From Thiomargarita sp. (GTDB lineage: Bacteria; Pseudomonadota; Gammaproteobacteria; Beggiatoales; Beggiatoaceae): a stretch of 15,092 nucleotides of DNA. Every line of letters begins with the position of its first letter. The stretch's first letter is position 1. The stretch spans positions 1 to 15,092 of the forward strand of contig DAOVZS010000038.1 in assembly GCA_030635005.1 (NCBI GenBank), given 5' to 3'. The notes under the pieces are model-generated. The model saw nothing but the letters and a program-made list of their open reading frames with translations. It did not search any database and was not told where the DNA came from. The translations under genes and the position numbers were made by a program. Positions 1 to 6,709 of the stretch are shown here, piece by piece.

Positions 1-1305
1 ACTTTACAAGAAGAAGAATCATTAGCACGTTTAGAAGCCTTAACTGCTCAAATCACAACAGGCACGATTCCTATTGCTTTAGGAATTTTATTTTTTGGAG
101 GGATTATTGGTTTAGTATTTTTTGGACGGATTGCAGCACCTATTGGGCACATGGAAGAAGTGGTTACAAGAGTCGCAAACGGTGATTTTACAGCACGTGC
201 TGATGTGCATACTGGTGATGAATTAGAAACCTTAGGAAATACATTTAATGGATTACTTGAAGACCGTTTTACCGCTTTAACTAAGGCTGCAACAGAAAAT
301 GATGAGCTTAATAACTCTATTATTAAATTACTTAAAGCGGCTTTTCAATTAAGTCAACGTGATTTAACAGTACAAGTACCTGTGACTGAGGATGTGACGG
401 GACCATTGGCGGATGCTATTAATCAAATGGCCACAGAAACAAGTAAAGTGTTATTGAATGTGCGACATGTTGCAGAAGAAGTGGTTGATGCTTCTATTCA
501 GGTAAAAGCACAAGGTGAAAAAGTATCTAATGTTGCAGAAGCAGAGCGAGAAGTAGTTGATAGCACCATATCAGAATTAGCTACTGCTGCTGAAGCCATG
601 AATAAAATTTCTGAAGTGGCACAATCTTGTAATGAAATTGCAGACCAAGCTTCTCGAACAACCCAAGAAGCTTTAGTGACAGTAACAAGAACTGTGGAAG
701 GTATTGGGGATATTCGACAAACCATTCACGAAACAGAAAAACGTATTAAACGATTAGGAGAACGTGCTCAAGAAATCAGTGGTATTGTTGATATTATTAA
801 TAATATTGCGGAACGTACTCATGTATTGTCTTTGAATGCAAGTATGCAGGCAGCAGCAGCAGGTGATGCAGGACGTGGGTTCTCAGTAGTTGCAGATGAA
901 GTACAACGATTAGCAGAAAGTTCTCGTAATGCGACTTCACAAATTTCGGCTTTAGTGAAAAATATTCAGTTAGAAACGAATGAAACAACGGCAACAATGG
1001 ATAAAACCATTGGGCAAGTGGTAGAAGGATCACAATTCGCTGAGACTGCGGGTAAGCAAATGAAGAATACCCAGAATACAACGTCAAATTTAGTCCGCGT
1101 AGTTGCACAAATTGCTATGGCTTCAAAAGAGCAAGCACAAATTAGTAATGACTTGCGAGAACGAGCCAGTACCATTCAAATGAGTACCCAAGAAACTGCA
1201 AGACAATTAGAAGAACAGACGACACAAACAGAACGTTTAGTCGCGTTTTCTCAACAATTAATTAAGTCTGTTTTGGTATTTAAATTACCTGAAGCTCAGG
1301 ACTGA
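1..1305 (+). CDS. pilJ: PilJ-like type IV pilus methyl-accepting chemoreceptor (5' end missing)
   Basis: Membrane chemoreceptor that passes a signal to the ChpA kinase through CheW-like adaptors and so controls type IV pilus twitching. The reading frame is open from base 1, so the N-terminal ligand domain lies outside the window. In order: a transmembrane helix (about bases 58-125, ILFFGGIIGLVFF), a HAMP domain (about 120-280), a second HAMP-like helical stretch (about 310-450, with QLSQRDLTVQVPVTEDVTGP), then the long cytoplasmic coiled coil. The signalling tip at about 805-890 reads IAERTHVLSLNASMQAAA followed by GDAGRGFSVVADEVQ. The ERTH and ASM variants of this tip are typical of PilJ rather than of flagellar MCPs. 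There is no C-terminal NWETF-type tether. The next gene is chpA. The CheR-like pilK that sits between pilJ and chpA in Pseudomonas is absent. Identification is firm; only the 5' part is missing. Confidence 0.93.
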   Translation, partial: TLQEEESLARLEALTAQITTGTIPIALGILFFGGIIGLVFFGRIAAPIGHMEEVVTRVANGDFTARADVHTGDELETLGNTFNGLLEDRFTALTKAATENDELNNSIIKLLKAAFQLSQRDLTVQVPVTEDVTGPLADAINQMATETSKVLLNVRHVAEEVVDASIQVKAQGEKVSNVAEAEREVVDSTISELATAAEAMNKISEVAQSCNEIADQASRTTQEALVTVTRTVEGIGDIRQTIHETEKRIKRLGERAQEISGIVDIINNIAERTHVLSLNASMQAAAAGDAGRGFSVVADEVQRLAESSRNATSQISALVKNIQLETNETTATMDKTIGQVVEGSQFAETAGKQMKNTQNTTSNLVRVVAQIAMASKEQAQISNDLRERASTIQMSTQETARQLEEQTTQTERLVAFSQQLIKSVLVFKLPEAQD

Positions 1306-1310
1306 TAATG

Positions 1311-1336
1311 ATTAGTTATCACAATTGATAACTAAT
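1311..1336. repeat. Perfect 11-bp inverted repeat (hairpin) after pilJ
   Basis: ATTAGTTATCA (1311-1321), loop CAAT, then TGATAACTAAT (1326-1336), a perfect 11-bp stem six bases after the pilJ stop. There is no following T run, so it is not a classical terminator. The right arm, extended to TGATAACTAATA, recurs exactly at 1364-1375 inside the heptamer array, so the hairpin and the heptamers are made from the same sequence. Confidence 0.7.
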
Positions 1337-1352
1337 AGATATCACCTCTCTC

Positions 1353-1380
1353 TAACCAATAACTGATAACTAATAACTAT
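1353..1380 (+). repeat. Four tandem TAACTGA-like heptamers ending in the chpA start codon
   Basis: Four contiguous 7-mers: TAACCAA, TAACTGA, TAACTAA, TAACTAT. The AT of the last unit is the start of the chpA ATG (1379-1381). Each unit begins with TAA, and a 7-nt period puts a stop codon in all three frames within 21 nt. No Shine-Dalgarno sequence is present where one is expected, because the repeats occupy that place. TAACTGA direct repeats in intergenic DNA are known from marine Beggiatoaceae and have been proposed as regulatory. A role here in translation start or as a binding site is inference. Confidence 0.75.
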
Positions 1381-2781
1381 GGGTGTTGCACCTGATATAG
1401 TAGCGCTAGTGTGTGGCCAAATTACAGATTCTATTGAAGCATTATCAATCGCTCTTCAAACATGTGTTTCATTAGAACCTGATGATCCTGCTTTGTTGGA
1501 AACGGCCGAAAATTATACGAATCACATGCAGGATAATTGGGAAACGGCTGAAATGGTAGGATTGACAAATGTGTTAGAAGTGTACACATTTATCACCGCC
1601 AATTGGACAGAATTCCTTTTTCAAGATACAAATCAAAAACGTTCCACACAAACATATTTTGAACAATGGCCTCAAAAAGTTTTAGAGTGTTTGCAAGAAC
1701 CGATAAGGGGTGCCCCCGCTTTAATTCAGTTCTTGCAAGATTCTGGTTGGCCTCAACCTTTAGAAGAGGCAGATGCCCATCAGTTATTAAGCTCATTAAT
1801 AGACGATTTATCTGATCACAGTACGGTTTCGGAGACAACGCCAATACAAGAATCTGTCGCATTAGTGGATCCAGATGTTTTAGAATTAATATGTAATCAA
1901 ATAATAGATTCTCAGGAGGCGTTATCAATCTCCCTTCAAGCTTGTGTTTCTTTAGAATCGGATGATCCCAGATTATTGGAAACAGCAGAAAGTTATACGA
2001 ACAATATACAGGATAATTGGGATACAGCTGAAATGGTTGGTTTTAATAGTGTATTAGAAGTATACACATTTATCACCGCCAATTGGACAGCATTCCTTTT
2101 TCAAGATAAAAAACAAAAAAGTACTACACAAACATATTTTGAACAATGGCCTCAAAAAGTTTTAGAATATTTGCAAGAACCAACGGCAGGATCTGCTGCC
2201 TTAGTGCTTTTCTTGCAAGATTTAGGATGGCCGCAACCTTTAGAAGACACGGAAGCTCATCAGTTATTAAGTTCATTAACTATGAACCTATCAGAAGAAC
2301 ACAGTGCCGCTGAGAAAACGACTGTTTCTGAAAATGCGCCCATTAAAGAGTCAGTGGTGTTAGTGGCTCCCGATATTTTAGAATTACTTTGTAATCAATT
2401 GACAGATTCTATTGAAGCATTATCAGATACTTTGCAGGCTTGCACTTTATTAGCACCTGATGATCCTGCGTTATTAGAATCTGCCGAAAACTATACAAAT
2501 CACATCCAGGATAATTGGGAAACGGCTGAAATGATTGGCTTTAATAGTATATTAGAAGTATACACATTTATTACTGCCAATTGGACTGAGTTTCTTTTTC
2601 AAGATACCGCTCAAAAACAGAACACGCAAACATATTTTGAAGAATGGCCTAAAAAAGTTTTACAGTATTTTCAAGAACCGACAGAAGGTGCCTCTGCCTT
2701 AGTGCGTTTTTTGCGCGATCCTGCTTGGCCACATCCTTTAGCAAAAAATGATGCGAATCAGTTATTAAAAGTATTAGTAAA
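1379..2781 (+). repeat. Three in-frame tandem repeats of about 480 bp inside chpA
   Basis: Unit 2 lies exactly 480 bp (160 codons) after unit 1, and unit 3 lies 498 bp (166 codons) after unit 2. Units 1 and 2 share long identical DNA stretches, for example the 41 nt at 1646-1686 and 2126-2166, and the 28 nt at 1583-1610 and 2063-2090. Unit 3 is somewhat more diverged, and a fourth, old unit (about 2891-3319) is recognisable only in protein. The pattern points to stepwise internal duplication, the latest step being recent. Confidence 0.9.
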
Positions 2782-5740
2782 ACCAATAAAGAATGCTGAA
2801 GAGCACGTTCCTGAAACTGCAAAGCTGGTGACATCTGAACATCATTTACAAGAACTTGAAGCAGTCTCAATAGAGGCTCCAATATTTTTGGGTCCTGTTG
2901 ATTATGTGGATATGCTCAAAGGTGAATTAGACTCAGCTAAAGAAGAATTGGTGGCTAAACTTGAACAATTTATAAGTATTAGTGATACAGATTCTGCACA
3001 TATTGAGGAAGCCTCTAAAGAATATACCGAGCATATACGACGGTTATATGAAGTAGTAGAAATGTTGGGTTTAGAAGGCTTACAAAATGTATGTACGTTT
3101 GTAACCGATAATGTCTCAGCTTTATCTGCAACAAACAGTCAAAATCGTTTAAAGGCACAAAAAGTCTTCACTACATGGCCTAATTTTGTGTTGGATTATT
3201 TAGAAGCGCCTAACGAAAATGTCATGACATTAGTCAATCATTTTCGTAATCCAAATTGGATTTCTCCTTTATCTGATAAAGATGCTACAGTATTATTAAA
3301 TAAACTGGTAGTGGGTTCAACAGTTGAAATAGAAGCTGATGCAAGTCGTCAAATAACTGCAAATGTAGAGGATGTTTTACTGACGATTCCAGAGGATATT
3401 GATGCAGAATTATGGGATGCGTATTTACAAGAATCACCAGAACATGCCACTCAATTTTCAGCATTGATTCAACAAATTATTCAAGATCCTGATACAGGAA
3501 AAATTCATGAAGCGCAACGTATCGCACATAGCTTAAAGGGTTCTTCAAATACTGTGGGTGTTAAAGCAATTGCTAATATTGCACACCCTCTTGAAGATAC
3601 CTTGGAATATTTGGTGGAGAATAAAATGACGCCGCCAAAAGCTATGACAGATATGATGGTTGAAGCTGCTGATTGTTTGGAAAGTATGCTAGATGCCTTA
3701 ATGGAGGGTCATGCTGAGACGCCTGATGATGCATTGAGTATTTTTCAGTCTGTATTAGATTGGGCGAATCGTATTGATAAAGGTGATATGAGTGCACCGC
3801 CTTCACCGCCTCCAAAAGAAACATCAGTCAAAAAAGTCGCCCCTAAAGTAGCTGATACGCCTAAAAAAGATGTCGCAAACAAGAATGTTAAAAAAGCGAT
3901 CTCGAGTACGCCCGAAAAGGTTTTAAAAGTACCCGCAAAGACAATTGATGAAATGATGCGTTTAGTGGGTGAATTGTCCATTTCTGTGGGACAAATTCAA
4001 GATAGATTGAAACATCTGATGCTAAATACACGTGCATTAGTGGATCATAATTTAGTGATTCAACAAAAAACGTTTGATTTAGAAGAAGTGGTAGATATAC
4101 GAGGTGATTTTAGGGGCATAGAAAATCGTACAAAAGATATTGCCTCAGATCAAACGTTTGATCCATTGGAAATGGAAGAATATAGTGAATTACATAGTGT
4201 TGCTCATAGTTTTGTTGAGTCTATAGCAGATAATCGTGAAATGACAATGTCAATACACGAGAGTCTTAATGAATTAGACACGATGTTTATTCGTCAAGAA
4301 CGTTTAAATAAAGATTTTCAAATGAGCATTACAAGAACACGTATGGTACCTGTGAGTAATATTGAATCCATGTTACAACGTACGGTTCGACAAGTGTGTA
4401 AAAAGCTAAAAAAACAAGCCGAATTAGTGATTACAGGCAGTGATATTTTAATTGATAGTGAAATCTTGGATAATCTAAAAGATCCTCTTGGACATATTTT
4501 GCGTAATGCCATTGATCATGGGCTTGAAAAAAGTGAGGAACGTATTCTTGTAGAAAAACCTGAAAATGGAACCGTTACTTTAAATTTTTACCGTGAAGGT
4601 AATAACATTGTCGTCAAATGTCAAGATGATGGACAAGGATTAAATTATACAAACATTCGTTTTAAAGCACAAGAAGTGGGATTAATTACAGAACATCAAG
4701 TAGTGACTGAACAAGAATTGTCTGGTTTTATTCTAATGTCTGGATTTTCTACCACAGAGAAAGTCACACAAGTTTCTGGACGTGGTGTGGGTATGGATGT
4801 TGTACATAGCAATATTAAGAAAATGAAAGGCACGCTTGATGTATCATCAGAAACAGGCAAGGGTACCCTGTTTATGATTCGCCTTCCCATGACTTTGGTG
4901 ACTGTGCATGTTTTATTGCTTCGTATTGGAAAAAATAAGTTTGGCATTCCAAGTAATTATATAGAACAGGTTTTAGCACCCGGTTTGGGTGAGTTTCATA
5001 AGGTGGGTAATGAAGTTACCTTAAAAATGGATAAAAACTTTTATCCTTTAAGGTATTTAGCTAATTTATTACATATACCTGGAGATATTTTAGAAATTGA
5101 TGATCAGGAAAACCGTCCGACTATTTTAGCACATACAGAAACCGGCGTGAGTGCTGTTGTTGTAGATGAGCTTTTAGAAACCCATGATCTTGTGATGAAA
5201 AATATGGGAAAATATGTAAAAAAAATCAAAGGAGTTGCGGGGGCGTCTATTCTTGGAGATGGGAGTTTAGTACCCATCTTAGACTTACCAGAATTGTTAC
5301 AATCACCAATGCAAGCAGTATTTTCATCTTTTCAGAATCGTCAGGATTCTGAAGAAGTAGATACTGAAAATGCAGTTCCTCGTATTATGATTGTTGATGA
5401 TTCTTTAGCAGTTAGAAAAGCATTATCCTTATTAATTGAAGAAGCAGGTTATGACACGATATTGGCAAAAGATGGACTTGATGCTATTGAAGTGATGAGC
5501 GAACAAAAACCTAATCTGATGCTGGTGGATATGGAGATGCCACGCATGAATGGCTTAGAACTGACCACACATGTTCGTGCTAACCCAGAAACGAAAAATT
5601 TACCAATTTATATGATTACATCACGTAATAGAAAAAAATATCGTGATGAGGCTAAAAAAGCGGGCGTTGATGCTTATCTTACCAAACCTTATCAAGACAG
5701 TGAATTATTAGATTTGATTGATACAGCTTTGGCTAAATAA
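1379..5740 (+). CDS. chpA: ChpA-like hybrid chemotaxis histidine kinase with tandem N-terminal repeats
   Basis: Cytoplasmic CheA-type kinase of the Pil-Chp pathway. It autophosphorylates under PilJ control and passes phosphate to response regulators that set pilus extension and retraction. Of 1453 aa: three closely similar repeats (about 1-147, 161-312, 327-468) and a divergent fourth (505-647), all resembling the FimL/ChpA N-terminal helical domain; a canonical HPt (668-775) with AHSLKGS and His717; a Pro/Lys-rich linker (about 780-850); the dimerization helix from 852; a HATPase with N box HILRNAIDHG (1039-1048), G1 DDGQG (1083-1087) and G2 GRGVGMD (1134-1140); a CheW domain (about 1160-1310); and a C-terminal receiver with Asp1340/Asp1341, phospho-acceptor Asp1384, Thr1414 and Lys1436. 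The start is fixed by an in-frame TAA at 1367-1369, only three codons upstream, and it has no Shine-Dalgarno. Pseudomonas ChpA is larger, with more HPt-type domains; here only one HPt looks phosphorylatable. Confidence 0.93.
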   Translation: MGVAPDIVALVCGQITDSIEALSIALQTCVSLEPDDPALLETAENYTNHMQDNWETAEMVGLTNVLEVYTFITANWTEFLFQDTNQKRSTQTYFEQWPQKVLECLQEPIRGAPALIQFLQDSGWPQPLEEADAHQLLSSLIDDLSDHSTVSETTPIQESVALVDPDVLELICNQIIDSQEALSISLQACVSLESDDPRLLETAESYTNNIQDNWDTAEMVGFNSVLEVYTFITANWTAFLFQDKKQKSTTQTYFEQWPQKVLEYLQEPTAGSAALVLFLQDLGWPQPLEDTEAHQLLSSLTMNLSEEHSAAEKTTVSENAPIKESVVLVAPDILELLCNQLTDSIEALSDTLQACTLLAPDDPALLESAENYTNHIQDNWETAEMIGFNSILEVYTFITANWTEFLFQDTAQKQNTQTYFEEWPKKVLQYFQEPTEGASALVRFLRDPAWPHPLAKNDANQLLKVLVKPIKNAEEHVPETAKLVTSEHHLQELEAVSIEAPIFLGPVDYVDMLKGELDSAKEELVAKLEQFISISDTDSAHIEEASKEYTEHIRRLYEVVEMLGLEGLQNVCTFVTDNVSALSATNSQNRLKAQKVFTTWPNFVLDYLEAPNENVMTLVNHFRNPNWISPLSDKDATVLLNKLVVGSTVEIEADASRQITANVEDVLLTIPEDIDAELWDAYLQESPEHATQFSALIQQIIQDPDTGKIHEAQRIAHSLKGSSNTVGVKAIANIAHPLEDTLEYLVENKMTPPKAMTDMMVEAADCLESMLDALMEGHAETPDDALSIFQSVLDWANRIDKGDMSAPPSPPPKETSVKKVAPKVADTPKKDVANKNVKKAISSTPEKVLKVPAKTIDEMMRLVGELSISVGQIQDRLKHLMLNTRALVDHNLVIQQKTFDLEEVVDIRGDFRGIENRTKDIASDQTFDPLEMEEYSELHSVAHSFVESIADNREMTMSIHESLNELDTMFIRQERLNKDFQMSITRTRMVPVSNIESMLQRTVRQVCKKLKKQAELVITGSDILIDSEILDNLKDPLGHILRNAIDHGLEKSEERILVEKPENGTVTLNFYREGNNIVVKCQDDGQGLNYTNIRFKAQEVGLITEHQVVTEQELSGFILMSGFSTTEKVTQVSGRGVGMDVVHSNIKKMKGTLDVSSETGKGTLFMIRLPMTLVTVHVLLLRIGKNKFGIPSNYIEQVLAPGLGEFHKVGNEVTLKMDKNFYPLRYLANLLHIPGDILEIDDQENRPTILAHTETGVSAVVVDELLETHDLVMKNMGKYVKKIKGVAGASILGDGSLVPILDLPELLQSPMQAVFSSFQNRQDSEEVDTENAVPRIMIVDDSLAVRKALSLLIEEAGYDTILAKDGLDAIEVMSEQKPNLMLVDMEMPRMNGLELTTHVRANPETKNLPIYMITSRNRKKYRDEAKKAGVDAYLTKPYQDSELLDLIDTALAK

Positions 5741-5768
5741 ATTTAAACAACAATTTAATTGATACCTG

Positions 5769-6239
5769 ATGACTGAAATTTCTTTGTATGTTTTATTAGT
5801 ATTTGATGGTAGATATTTGTTTATTCCTCAACATGAGGTTGAATCTGTGGAAATCATTTCTGATGTGAAGTTAATAGATACATCTGAAGGGGTTGTGGGA
5901 TGGTTTTATGGACATGGATTAGAATCTCCGGTGTATTCTTTGAATGACAATCTTTCTTTATTATTAGAGATTCCTAAAAAACGGGATTATTTAGTTTTAC
6001 TCAAAGCAAACCCACAACCCATAGGAATTATTTGTGATGAAGTGGAAAGTATAAATTTACAAAAAGAACTTCTCCAGCCTCAAGAGTTACATGTTGTTAT
6101 GAAAACGCCCACATCACCTATCCGTCAATTATTACGTTATCAAGACAAGATAGCTTGCATTTGTTCTGGTACGGCTTTGGTAAAATATTTATCACATATC
6201 AGCAAACAGTTATTAAACAGCGAAGATGGAGTATTATGA
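5769..6239 (+). CDS. CheW-like adaptor protein, ChpC-type
   Basis: A 156-aa protein made of a single CheW-like beta domain: YVLLVFDGRYLFIPQHEVES at the N-terminus, a central strand region ending near EIPKKRDYLVLL, then PIGIICDEVESI, which matches the CheW pattern (hG-hhVDeV). It should be a soluble coupling protein linking PilJ to ChpA. It begins 28 nt after the chpA stop with a poor ribosome-binding site, so it probably depends on the chpA transcript. In Pseudomonas a CheW-like ChpC lies downstream of chpA, and this may be its counterpart. No CheB-like chpB gene lies between them. Its last codons overlap the next start by ATGA, so the two adaptors are probably translationally coupled. Confidence 0.8.
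   Translation: MTEISLYVLLVFDGRYLFIPQHEVESVEIISDVKLIDTSEGVVGWFYGHGLESPVYSLNDNLSLLLEIPKKRDYLVLLKANPQPIGIICDEVESINLQKELLQPQELHVVMKTPTSPIRQLLRYQDKIACICSGTALVKYLSHISKQLLNSEDGVL
6228..6231 (+). promoter_or_regulatory. Ribosome-binding site GGAG that decides the second CheW-like start
   Basis: GGAG stands 4 nt before the ATG at 6236. The frame is open further upstream to an ATG at 6155, but that start would lie 85 bases inside the previous gene and has no comparable signal. Confidence 0.6.
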
Positions 6240-6706
6240 CTGAGAGTCGAGCGTGGTTATTGCATTTTGCGGGTGGTTTAAAAGCGGCGGTGGGATTGCA
6301 TGAAATGTCACAAGTGCTTATCTCACCTACATTATTTGAGATTCCCACGACACCATATTATAGTAGCGATGTTTTGATTTTTCAAAATCGTATTTTACCG
6401 GTATTAAACATATCTAACATGTTGTTAGCAAATAAAAAAACAATTATTGTGACTACGCGCGTCATTGGTGTTGCTGTATATCAGCACGAATCTACTGAAT
6501 TTTCTCAGTATGCCAGCATGTATTTAGATGGGATGCCAGAAAATATTATGGTCAATGATAACCAGATTTGTGATTTACCAAAAGAACAAAAATATTGGGA
6601 ACCGTTTGCATTATCTTGTTTTTCTTATCATGAAACTGCTATTCCAATTATAGATTTAGCCTATTTATTTTCAGAAGAATTTAATGCGATTAAACATAGA
6701 GCATAA
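6236..6706 (+). CDS. Divergent CheW-like protein
   Basis: A 156-aa protein, starting at the ATG of an ATGA overlap with the preceding CheW-like gene. GLKAAVGLHEMSQVL resembles the first CheW strands (the part that reads like 'fgi-i-~V~EIh'), and SSDVLIFQNRILPVLNISNM resembles the CheW 'G~i~lRg~ilPVidL' strand. The C-terminal ALSCFSYHETAIPIIDLAYL matches the closing CheW strands. The middle (about residues 70-125) does not keep the usual CheW glycines, so it is a degenerate member. It could be a second coupling protein or an adaptor that competes for ChpA or PilJ. No transmembrane segment or catalytic motif is visible. The domain call is moderate and rests on pattern and context; the exact role is unknown. 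Confidence 0.68.
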   Translation: MTESRAWLLHFAGGLKAAVGLHEMSQVLISPTLFEIPTTPYYSSDVLIFQNRILPVLNISNMLLANKKTIIVTTRVIGVAVYQHESTEFSQYASMYLDGMPENIMVNDNQICDLPKEQKYWEPFALSCFSYHETAIPIIDLAYLFSEEFNAIKHRA

Positions 6707-6709
6707 ATC

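Noticed and set aside
797..1108. Long antisense frames under pilJ, chpA, gyrB and the symporter.
   Set aside because: They mirror the codon pattern of clear genes on the other strand, have no ribosome-binding sites and encode no recognisable domain.
6155..6235. A 27-codon upstream extension of the second CheW-like gene.
   Set aside because: It lies fully inside the previous gene, lacks a ribosome-binding site, and the ATGA overlap with GGAG at 6228 gives a better start.
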